The position numbers were made by a program, and so were the translations under genes. Below are positions 26,897-33,943 of a stretch of DNA of 64,000 nt, one piece after another. The stretch spans positions 62,001 through 126,000 of the forward strand of contig NZ_NOIS01000005.1 in NCBI RefSeq assembly GCF_004137765.1. Reading direction: 5' to 3'. The notes under the pieces are model-generated. The model saw only the letters and a list, made by a program, of their open reading frames with translations. It ran no database searches and was not told where the DNA came from. The stretch's first letter is position 1. The number at the start of each line of letters is the position of its first letter. This DNA is from Rothia uropygialis. GTDB taxonomy: Bacteria > Actinomycetota > Actinomycetes > Actinomycetales > Micrococcaceae.

Positions 26897-27184
26897 ATGA
26901 CTTCCGACTCCCTTGATCGCCAGACCGCGTTGCGACTCGGGAGCCTTCTGCAGTCCCATCGGGCCGATCTGGGTATCACTCAGGAGAAGGTGGCTCTGGA
27001 AGCCGGAATCTCCCGCCAGCACTATCAGCAAATGGAATACGGGTTCAGCGATCGAGCGACTCGGAGCCCATCGAATCCGAAATTGCGATCTCTCATGAAA
27101 GTCGTCGCAATCCTCGAGATTCCCCGGGAAGAAGTCCTCAAAGCGCTCTGGCCTGACGACGCCGACGAGGGTCTCACCACCTAG
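26897..27184 (+). CDS. XRE-family HTH transcriptional regulator
   Basis: 95 residues from the ATG at 26897; a longer frame would run back through the divergent promoter and into the methyltransferase. The HTH occupies residues 10-65: LRLGSLLQSHRADLGITQEKVALEAGISRQHYQQMEYG, with turn GIS and a recognition helix. An Arg-rich insert and a helical tail follow. It resembles small controller-type or phage-like repressors. Divergent placement suggests that it controls the methyltransferase and itself. No clear ribosome site precedes the ATG, so translation could be leaderless. Confidence 0.8.
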   Translation: MTSDSLDRQTALRLGSLLQSHRADLGITQEKVALEAGISRQHYQQMEYGFSDRATRSPSNPKLRSLMKVVAILEIPREEVLKALWPDDADEGLTT

Positions 27185-27210
27185 CTACATTACGGTCCGT
27201 TCTGCCGCCC

Positions 27211-27240
27211 CTGACTTAAACCGCACATGTGCGCGACAAT
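27211..27240 (+). promoter_or_regulatory. Possible luxS promoter giving a leaderless mRNA
   Basis: CTGACT (27211-27216) and GACAAT (27235-27240) lie 18 nt apart. The -10-like box ends 6 nt before the luxS ATG at 27247, and no Shine-Dalgarno is visible, so transcription might begin at or next to the start codon. Confidence 0.45.
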
Positions 27241-27246
27241 TGATGC

Positions 27247-27705
27247 ATGCAGAAGATGAACGTTGAATCCTTCAACTTGGACCACACCAAGGTCGCCGCG
27301 CCGTACGTGCGCATTGCTGACCGCAAAGAACTACCCGGCGGGGATACCCTGATCAAGTACGATGTCCGGTTCTCCCAGCCCAATCAGGGTCACCTCGAGA
27401 TGCCGGTCGTCCATTCGATCGAACACCTCACGGCCGAGCACATGCGCAATCACACGGATGCCCTCATCGATTTCTCCCCGATGGGTTGCCAGACCGGGTT
27501 CTACGCCCTGACCCTCGGACTGGAACCAGATGCATTCCTCCCGATACTGGAAGCGACGTTCCGCGACATTCTCGGCGCGACCGAAGTTCCCGCGGCCAAC
27601 GAAACCCAGTGCGGGTGGGGTGCCAACCACACCCTGGCCGGGGCACAGGGCGCCGTCGGAGGCTTCCTCGACCAGCGTGAGGTCTGGGACGAGGTCTACG
27701 CGTGA
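27247..27705 (+). CDS. luxS: S-ribosylhomocysteine lyase LuxS
   Basis: 152 residues, typical LuxS length. The metal site is visible: [14 protein letters not shown] supplies the His pair and Glu, and TQCGWG supplies the Cys; [12 protein letters not shown] is the other family signature with the catalytic Cys. It cleaves S-ribosylhomocysteine to homocysteine and DPD, the AI-2 precursor. The second ATG (27256) is an alternative start. Its stop overlaps the next gene, the SAH/MTA nucleosidase, which makes the LuxS substrate. Confidence 0.97.
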   Translation: MQKMNVESFNLDHTKVAAPYVRIADRKELPGGDTLIKYDVRFSQPNQGHLEMPVVHSIEHLTAEHMRNHTDALIDFSPMGCQTGFYALTLGLEPDAFLPILEATFRDILGATEVPAANETQCGWGANHTLAGAQGAVGGFLDQREVWDEVYA

Positions 27706-28457
27706 GCCCAGCCCGCATCAACCCGTTGTCGGAGGACATGTGCGAAGCGGTGGCCGGCGGGGTAGTCGTCCAAGTCGCCATGGATGAGGAAGCTTCCCCT
27801 TTCCTCGATTCCTGCGACCGATTGGGCAAACCGGTCGATTTCGGCAGAGCCCGCTATACTCCCCTGACTCACCGGGGGCGCCCGATCCTGTTGGTCCGGT
27901 CCGGCATCGGCCTCGTCAACGCGGCCAGCGCCGCGACTACGGCGATCGCCGCGTGCGAACCACGGGCGTTGTTGTCTGCCGGTAGTGCCGGAGGCTTGCG
28001 CCGGGACGTCGAGGTAGGCGACCTGGCGGTGGGAGACTCGTACACGTTCACGGATGCCGATGCGACCGCATTCGGCTACGAGCGGGGCCAGGTCCCTGGC
28101 ATGCCGGTCGACTATGCCTCGGATGAGACCTTGCTCGACGCGGCTCGCTCGGTCGCTGCTCGCGAAGGGACGCACCATGTGGGACAGATGCTCGCGGGAG
28201 GTTCCTTCGTCACCGAATCGAACGTCAAGGACGCGCGGGAAGCTTTTCCCCACGCGATTTCGACCGATATGGAAACCACCGCTATCGCTCAGGTGTGCTC
28301 GAGCCACGGAACCCGGTTCTTGTCCATCAGGGGCATCTCGGATCTTTGCGGGCCGGCGGCCGACCAAGACTTTCACATGGCCGTGGAAGTTGTTGCCCAG
28401 AGGTCTGCGGAGGCCGTCCTGGCCGTGATCCGTACGAGCCATCTCCCGGACGCGTAA
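27702..28457 (+). CDS. mtnN: 5'-methylthioadenosine/S-adenosylhomocysteine nucleosidase (Pfs/MtnN)
   Basis: 251 residues from a GTG overlapping the luxS stop (GTGA). Nucleosidase features: [13 protein letters not shown] at the N-terminus with the catalytic Glu, [34 protein letters not shown] with purine/ribose contacts, and the catalytic Asp in RGISDLCG. It cleaves SAH to adenine and S-ribosylhomocysteine, feeding LuxS in the activated-methyl cycle. The N-terminus is about 15 residues longer than in E. coli. Confidence 0.93.
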   Translation: MSPARINPLSEDMCEAVAGGVVVQVAMDEEASPFLDSCDRLGKPVDFGRARYTPLTHRGRPILLVRSGIGLVNAASAATTAIAACEPRALLSAGSAGGLRRDVEVGDLAVGDSYTFTDADATAFGYERGQVPGMPVDYASDETLLDAARSVAAREGTHHVGQMLAGGSFVTESNVKDAREAFPHAISTDMETTAIAQVCSSHGTRFLSIRGISDLCGPAADQDFHMAVEVVAQRSAEAVLAVIRTSHLPDA

Positions 28458-28498
28458 ACTCGCGTCAGGAGACCACAACCGAATTTCAGGAGACCCTA

Positions 28499-29326
28499 AT
28501 GCTTACTCATAACCTGCGCGATGGCCATGAGATCCCGGCCGTCGGTTTCGGAACCTACCCCATGTCCGATGCCGAGGCGGAGGTCAATGTCGCCGAGGCC
28601 ATTATGCGCGGTCACCGCTTAATCGACACGGCCGCACAATACGGAAACGAAGAAGGCGTAGGGCGAGGAATCCACAATTCCGGCGTAGACCGGAAAGAGA
28701 TCTTCGTGACGACCAAGCTAGCGGGCAAGGACCACGGATACGAGCCAACCATCGCCGCGGCCAAGGAGTCCCTCCGGAAGATGGGTCTGGACTACCTGGA
28801 CCTTTACTTGATTCATTGGCCCAACCCCAAGGTGAATCTCTACGTCGAATCGTGGAAAGCCTTAATCGCGCTCAAGGACGAAGGACTCGTGCGGTCGATC
28901 GGCACCTCCAATTTCTTGCCCGAGCACATCGACCGTCTCGGCGAGGAGACCAGCGAACTTCCTGTGGTCAACCAGATCGAGCTCCAGGTGCGACAGCAGC
29001 AGGAAAAGCTCCGTGCCTACCACGAGAAGAAGAAGATCGTGACCCAAGCGTGGTCACCACTGGGCCGCATGCAAGGTCTCGAGGATACCCCCGAACTGGG
29101 CGATATTGCCGACACCATCGGCGTGACCCCGGCCCAGGTCGTTCTACGATGGATGGTCCAGAACAAGATCGTCCCGATTCCGAAGACCTCGACACCCGAG
29201 CGGATGGAAGAGAACCTCAACGTCTTCGAATGGGATCTCAGCCCTGAGCAGATGGGCGTCATCAAGCGTCTCCACACGGGGATCGCATTCAAGGGGTACG
29301 ATCCCCGCACCCACGAAGAGTTCTAG
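28499..29326 (+). CDS. Aldo/keto reductase
   Basis: 275 residues from an ATG with AGGAGA 5 nt upstream; a longer frame lies inside mtnN. Motifs of the AKR barrel: HRLIDTAAQYGNEEGVGRG (Asp and Tyr of the tetrad), FVTTKL (Lys), YLIHWPNP (His), SIGTSNF and IPKTSTPERMEEN for NADPH. This is the 2,5-diketo-gluconate reductase / AKR5-like group, of broad carbonyl substrate range. It is 41 nt after mtnN with the same orientation; a second GAG-rich site makes co-transcription likely but a metabolic link to DPD or AI-2 is only speculative. Confidence 0.9.
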   Translation: MLTHNLRDGHEIPAVGFGTYPMSDAEAEVNVAEAIMRGHRLIDTAAQYGNEEGVGRGIHNSGVDRKEIFVTTKLAGKDHGYEPTIAAAKESLRKMGLDYLDLYLIHWPNPKVNLYVESWKALIALKDEGLVRSIGTSNFLPEHIDRLGEETSELPVVNQIELQVRQQQEKLRAYHEKKKIVTQAWSPLGRMQGLEDTPELGDIADTIGVTPAQVVLRWMVQNKIVPIPKTSTPERMEENLNVFEWDLSPEQMGVIKRLHTGIAFKGYDPRTHEEF

Positions 29327-29329
29327 AGA

Positions 29330-29385
29330 CCGCATAGACAGAAGCCCCAGCGAGGATGTCCTCGCTGGGGCTTCTGTCTATGCGG
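29330..29385. terminator. Long perfect inverted repeat, probably bidirectional terminator
   Basis: The arms 29330-29356 and 29359-29385 are perfect 27-bp complements separated by only TG. They separate the convergent aldo/keto reductase (stop 29326) and ribF (stop 29397). GC-rich core with TGTCTATGCGG at one end; no T-run. Confidence 0.8.
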
Positions 29386-29396
29386 ATGATTGTCCT

Positions 29397-30398
29397 TCAG
29401 GCCTCGTCAGGGCCCAGCACGCGCCAAGCGTCGTCGACGTCCTTCGACATCTGACGGATCAAGGCGTCCATACCTTCATAGGCGACCATTGGCCTCAAAT
29501 GCGCCACGAATTCCAGCAGCACATGTTGGCCGTACAAGTCAAAATCCTCGACCTCTTCGTGCGGCCGCCCCATCACGTGCGCTTCGACCTGCCGTGATAC
29601 TCCTTCGAAGGTCGGATTTGACCCCACGGAAATAGCCACCGGCCACCGCATTCCCGCCTCGTCATGGAGCCAGCCGGCATATACGCCGTCGGCGGGGATC
29701 AATCCATCGGATTCCGGAGACATATTCGCCGTGGGAAAGCCTAGTTCCCGTCCCCGAGCAGCGCCGTGGATCACTTCTCCGCGCATCCGGTGATAGCGGC
29801 CCAACAGGTGCGTTGCGGCCTCGACGTCCCCTGCCGCGAGGAGCTCACGAATCCAAGTCGAAGAACACCGCCGATGCGGGTCTTCGTCGTGCAGTTCGTT
29901 CAGGTCGTTGTCGGTCGAGAGGTCCTCGACCACGACGACCTCGAAGCCGTACTCCACCCCCAGTTCCTGCATTGTGGTGAGATCGCCCGAATTGTCGCGG
30001 CCGAACCGGACGTCCGCTCCGATCACGACTTTCTTGGCCCGGAGACCTTCGACGAAGGTTTCCCGGATGAAATCCTCGGGCGTCTCTCGCGCAAACTCGA
30101 GGGAATACGGCAGCAGAACCAGGGCGTCCAGCCCAAGTTCCTCGAGGAGGTCAAGGCTGTCCTGCAGGCCCATGATGGGAAGGTGCGGGACGTCCGGTCG
30201 GTGCACCAAAGCAGGATGGGGATCGAAGGAAATCGCAACGGCTTGCAGCCCGGCGGAATGGGCTTCCGAAACGACCGTCTCGATGACGCGAGCATGGCCG
30301 CGATGGACTCCGTCGAAATTTCCGATGGTCACCGCCGTGGGGCCGAATTCCTCCGGGATCTCGTCCAGGCTCCTGAAACAGTCCACGAATCTCCTCAT
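29397..30398 (-). CDS. ribF: Bifunctional riboflavin kinase / FAD synthetase
   Basis: 333 residues. The N-terminal FAD synthetase part shows VTIGNFDGVHRGH (HxGH-like nucleotidyltransferase) near 24, SFDPHPA near 59 and STWIRELLAAGD near 185; the C-terminal kinase part shows GRELGFPTAN with the family PTAN motif and VSVGSNPTF. The enzyme makes FMN from riboflavin and ATP, then FAD. The ATG at 30398 has no clear ribosome site, whereas a GTG four codons on (30386) has AGGAG just upstream and fits the usual family start; either is possible. Convergent with the aldo/keto reductase. Confidence 0.96.
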   Translation of the reverse strand: MRRFVDCFRSLDEIPEEFGPTAVTIGNFDGVHRGHARVIETVVSEAHSAGLQAVAISFDPHPALVHRPDVPHLPIMGLQDSLDLLEELGLDALVLLPYSLEFARETPEDFIRETFVEGLRAKKVVIGADVRFGRDNSGDLTTMQELGVEYGFEVVVVEDLSTDNDLNELHDEDPHRRCSSTWIRELLAAGDVEAATHLLGRYHRMRGEVIHGAARGRELGFPTANMSPESDGLIPADGVYAGWLHDEAGMRWPVAISVGSNPTFEGVSRQVEAHVMGRPHEEVEDFDLYGQHVLLEFVAHLRPMVAYEGMDALIRQMSKDVDDAWRVLGPDEA

Positions 30399-30478
30399 GC
30401 CAGACCGCGGCTCGGTTCTCGAGCCGCGGCCATCAGTCTAGTCCTTGTGCGCTCGCACTGCCGTTCCCGAGGGTGCAG

Positions 30479-31204
30479 TTATGAACGCTTTTTACCGCGT
30501 TTGTTTCGGGGTGCGGCCTGCGGAGCACCCTGAGACATTTCGACACGAATACGATTGGCCTTACTGATCCAGGCGTGCCAGACCAGCAGGCAGGGCGGGA
30601 TCACGAGGTCGAGCACCATGACCACAATCATCACGGCATGGGGAAGTCCGAAAATCGCCCACGAGAAGATTCGGCCGATTCCGCCGAGGAAAATCATGAG
30701 GCAGACGAACCACAGGACGTTGGCCCATTTGAACTTGACGGCAATCGCGACGAAAGCGGCTCCCACGCCGCACAGAACCGCCGCAAGGGCTCCGTAGGAC
30801 GAGGCCGCGGTGGCGCTGGGTTCCTCCGTCTCACCGGGCAAGGAAGCCGTTCCGGCGAAGATCTGCCATACGCCGTATGCAATGATCACCAAACCATAGA
30901 GTGCAACGACGGTCCGGAAGATTCCCCAGTCCTGCTGTTTGCCGGGCTTGGACGACGTCTTGGCCGGCCCGGGGGTGGCGGATGTCTTCTTCCGGGCCTG
31001 TTCAGCATGGGGCTGGCGAGGCTGCGGCCTCGTTCGAGACTCGGATGCCTCGGACCGTTCCGGCCCGGCAGTCGAGGACGGCTCGGCGCTATCTCGCGAT
31101 GTTCCGGCCGGACCGGTCGACTCCGATTCCGGGCTGTTCTCCCAGGGGCCCCTGGGCTGGCCGTTTTGCTCGTTGTTGTTCTCCGGGCTGGACGGGTGAG
31201 TCAC
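30479..31204 (-). CDS. DUF4345-like membrane protein with long disordered N-terminus
   Basis: 241 residues from a GTG with AAAGGAG upstream. The first 90 residues are Pro/Ser/Glu-rich and low complexity; four hydrophobic helices follow (residues about 97-225) and a basic tail ends in KRGKKRS. The IFLGGIGRIFSWAIFGLPH stretch resembles the conserved end of DUF4345 proteins. Function is unknown. It is the last gene of a run of three small membrane proteins downstream of truB. Confidence 0.7.
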   Translation of the reverse strand: MTHPSSPENNNEQNGQPRGPWENSPESESTGPAGTSRDSAEPSSTAGPERSEASESRTRPQPRQPHAEQARKKTSATPGPAKTSSKPGKQQDWGIFRTVVALYGLVIIAYGVWQIFAGTASLPGETEEPSATAASSYGALAAVLCGVGAAFVAIAVKFKWANVLWFVCLMIFLGGIGRIFSWAIFGLPHAVMIVVMVLDLVIPPCLLVWHAWISKANRIRVEMSQGAPQAAPRNKRGKKRS

Positions 31205-31273
31205 GATTGGCTCCTTTCACGGAGTATCAGATCTGTCTTGCACCACTTTATGGCCGATAGGGCCGGTCATGGT

Positions 31274-31735
31274 CTACTTCGCGCGTTCAACGCCGCGACC
31301 GGGTCGGTTTCGGTACAGCCACAGGAGCCCGATGATAGGCAGGACCAGAGGCACATATCCGTACCCGGAGCCGAAATGCGACCACACGGATGCCAGCGGG
31401 AACAGATCCGGTCGAAGGTAAGAGAAGATCCCGACGCCGATCACGCCGCACAGCTCGATTGCTATGGCCCACACGGCGGCCCAGTACGCTCCCAGACCTT
31501 TGCGCGCCAAGGAAATGGTCGCGTAGATGTAGATCGCGGCGGCGACTCCGGAAAGGACGAAGGATACGGGCGCCTCATCGAATTTGGCGATGATTTGGTA
31601 GAGCGCACGGGCCCCTGCCGACAGGGAGAAAAGCGCGTACACGGCTACCAGCAGCATTCCGGGGCCTTTGGATTTCGCGGCAGGTCCCCGGGTCTGATGT
31701 GCGGCGTTCGCCTCGACGTCGTTCATGTCAGTCAT
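31274..31735 (-). CDS. Integral membrane protein of unknown function
   Basis: 153 residues with four hydrophobic helices (from LLVAVYALFSLSAGARALY to LVLPIIGLLWLYR) and charged ends. An alternative start at the second ATG (four codons in) has better spacing from AGAGG. I recognise no named family; similar proteins occur near truB and ribF in related actinobacteria. Probably co-transcribed with the gene before it. Confidence 0.7.
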   Translation of the reverse strand: MTDMNDVEANAAHQTRGPAAKSKGPGMLLVAVYALFSLSAGARALYQIIAKFDEAPVSFVLSGVAAAIYIYATISLARKGLGAYWAAVWAIAIELCGVIGVGIFSYLRPDLFPLASVWSHFGSGYGYVPLVLPIIGLLWLYRNRPGRGVERAK

Positions 31736-31766
31736 GACCTCTCTGATGGCTCTCTCGGGATAGGAC

Positions 31767-32138
31767 TCAGTAGTAGTACCACAGTACGTTCATGCGTTGG
31801 ACCATCACGAGGATGATCGGTCCGGCAACGGCCAACACCAACGTTGACCACCGGGTTCTTTCGGTCAACGACCACACGAAAGTTCCTGCGGGTATCAGCA
31901 TTGCGGTCAGCAGATAACCGTAATACTCCCAGGCGTCACCGGAGGGCCCATCGGTGACTATTTGCATCACAACCGAGCCGACCAGATACACCACGAGGAA
32001 CGCCTCGAGGATCAGGACCGAGCCCTGGGAGAAGTCGTCCGGAACCTTGCCACGGAGGAATTGCACCAAGCAGACCAGCGCCGACACGAGGCCCAGGACC
32101 AGAGCGATCCAGAACCACAGGTCATAACCTGCGATCAT
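31767..32138 (-). CDS. Integral membrane protein of unknown function
   Basis: 123 residues with four hydrophobic helices and few charged residues. The start overlaps the truB stop (ATGA) and has GGAGG upstream. The C-terminus ends NVLWYYY. No family is recognised; it may work with the neighbouring small membrane proteins. Confidence 0.7.
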   Translation of the reverse strand: MIAGYDLWFWIALVLGLVSALVCLVQFLRGKVPDDFSQGSVLILEAFLVVYLVGSVVMQIVTDGPSGDAWEYYGYLLTAMLIPAGTFVWSLTERTRWSTLVLAVAGPIILVMVQRMNVLWYYY

Positions 32139-33196
32139 GATTCAGCCTCCTTTTCCGCTTCGACAGGAAAAGTCGTGCCCGATCGGAATACGAGGTGCGG
32201 AACCGCGACGTCGAGCCCCCTGCGGCGCTGGTTCTGTGCCAGCGCGACCAAGGTCCCGTCCGGGGCGAAACCCGCGGCCAATTCGCAAGCCGGAACGATC
32301 TCGTTGGCCCGCTTCCCACTGGCCCCGGGGGAACCTGGCTCGATCTGAGCGCTCGGGGCGATCCACCGACCGTTCGACAGCGAGGTCGCCTCGTCATTGC
32401 TCAGATTCCGGCGCACAAAGATTCTCTCCGCCGCATGCTCGACCGAGAGCATGGGGATGGTACGGCCTTCGTCCCTCGCCTGGGCCAGCTCTTCGAGAGT
32501 CGAGGAGTCGTCTATGGATACCTCGCCGATATTCAACCGCTCCAGGCGCGTCAGATGGCCTCCCACACCGAGCCGTGCACCCATGTCGCGGGCTAACGCC
32601 CGAATATAGGTGCCGGCCGAACACGAAACCGTGACGTCGACGTCGATCACGGATGTCTCCCCCGATTCCTCGGATGCCGTCGAGACGCGCCGAATGTCGT
32701 GGACGTCGAAGGACTCAATCGTGACGGGGCGGGCCTCGAGCTCGACGTCTTGCCCCGACCGGACCCTGGCATATGACCTGACCCCGTCGACCTTGATCGC
32801 GGATACGGACGACGGAACCTGCAGGATCCGGCCTGTCAGTTCGGTGACCGCGGCGTTGATCGCGGATTCCTCGAGGGACGCCACCTTCACGGGGTCAGCC
32901 GTGATGCTCACCTCGCCCTCGGAATCGTCGGTCACGGTCCCCTGCCCCAGTCGGATCGTCGCACTGTAGGTCTTGGACTCGCCGCTGACCCAGGTGAGCA
33001 ACTTGGTGGCCTTGTTGACGCCCAGAATGAGTACGCCGGTGGCCATCGGGTCCAAAGTCCCAGCGTGACCGACACGCCGCGTACCGGTTATCTTCCGCAT
33101 TCTGGCGACGACGTCATGACTGGTCAGACCCGCCGGCTTGTCGACGACGACGAGGCCCGAAGGCCCGCCATCGTGGCGGTCGCGATGACGTGCCAC
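32135..33196 (-). CDS. truB: tRNA pseudouridine(55) synthase TruB
   Basis: 353 residues from a GTG directly after the rbfA stop. TruB motifs: GLVVVDKPAGLTSHDVV, RRVGHAGTLDPMATGVLI with the catalytic Asp near residue 49, and the YSATIRLGQGT and GTYIRALARDMG stretches. The C-terminal extension of about 100 residues holds a PUA-like region. It makes Psi55 in the T-loop of tRNA. Confidence 0.97.
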   Translation of the reverse strand: MARHRDRHDGGPSGLVVVDKPAGLTSHDVVARMRKITGTRRVGHAGTLDPMATGVLILGVNKATKLLTWVSGESKTYSATIRLGQGTVTDDSEGEVSITADPVKVASLEESAINAAVTELTGRILQVPSSVSAIKVDGVRSYARVRSGQDVELEARPVTIESFDVHDIRRVSTASEESGETSVIDVDVTVSCSAGTYIRALARDMGARLGVGGHLTRLERLNIGEVSIDDSSTLEELAQARDEGRTIPMLSVEHAAERIFVRRNLSNDEATSLSNGRWIAPSAQIEPGSPGASGKRANEIVPACELAAGFAPDGTLVALAQNQRRRGLDVAVPHLVFRSGTTFPVEAEKEAES

Positions 33197-33799
33197 CTAC
33201 TCGGTATCCCCCGATGTCTCACGGACCTCTTTGGCCCCTGAATCGGGATCGCTGCTGGAGCCGTCTCCGAAGTCTTCCTCGACCGGATCGTAGGCGGTCC
33301 GAAGGTTGCCGCTGTCCCCGCGGGCGGCGTCCATGTGGGGGGTCGCGACGGCCTCGTCCGGGCCCTGCGCTTCCGTCTCTTCGTCCTCGCGTCGGTACGG
33401 ATCGGCATCACCGGCGAAAGTCTTGCCCTCGGCGGCCTCGGCCAATTCGGCGTCGCGGGCGCGGGCCTGCCTCAGAATGTCCTCGAGGTGGCTCGCATTC
33501 ACGGGAACTTCGTCGGCAACGAAAGTCAGCGTCGGCGTCAGGCGAGCCGTAATGTTCTTCCCGACCTCCGAACGGAGGATGCCTTTCGCCGATTCGAGGG
33601 CGGCGCGGGTGCCTGCCTGTTCCTCTTCGGTCCCGTAGACCGTGTAGTAAACGGTGGCGTGCTGAAGGTCATTGGTGACCCGAGCATCCGTGACCGTCAC
33701 GAAGCCGAGGCGGGGATCCTTGATTCGGCGTTCGAGGGCTTGGGCCACGATGACCTTGATGCGGTCCGCCATGCGAGCCGCGCGGGCTGCGTCAGCCAT
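33197..33799 (-). CDS. rbfA: Ribosome-binding factor A with acidic C-terminal extension
   Basis: 200 residues; the KH-like RbfA domain covers residues 1-115 (RMADRIKVIVAQALE, DPRLGFVTVTDARVTNDLQHATVYYTV, LTPTLTFVADE). It is followed by an 85-residue acidic, presumably disordered tail rich in Glu, Asp and Ser, longer than in most bacteria. RbfA helps 30S maturation at 16S helix 1. Start has GAGGAG upstream. Confidence 0.96.
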   Translation of the reverse strand: MADAARAARMADRIKVIVAQALERRIKDPRLGFVTVTDARVTNDLQHATVYYTVYGTEEEQAGTRAALESAKGILRSEVGKNITARLTPTLTFVADEVPVNASHLEDILRQARARDAELAEAAEGKTFAGDADPYRREDEETEAQGPDEAVATPHMDAARGDSGNLRTAYDPVEEDFGDGSSSDPDSGAKEVRETSGDTE

Positions 33800-33860
33800 G
33801 ATCTCTCCTCATGTCATTGCGCCCTGGTGGGCGCGGAAAATTGTGCATTCCGTGGAAAAC

Positions 33861-33895
33861 GGGCCGGTGTCCAGGTTACTCCTGGACACCGGCCC
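33861..33895 (-). terminator. Terminator between infB and rbfA
   Basis: Perfect 15-bp stem (33861-33875 / 33881-33895) with loop TTACT. On the minus strand it is followed by GTTTTCC. It lies 49 nt after the infB stop and should limit read-through into rbfA-truB. Confidence 0.8.
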
Positions 33896-33943
33896 GATGC
33901 TTCTTCAACCGCTACTCAGGCGGCAGGTCCTTCAACCACGCGA

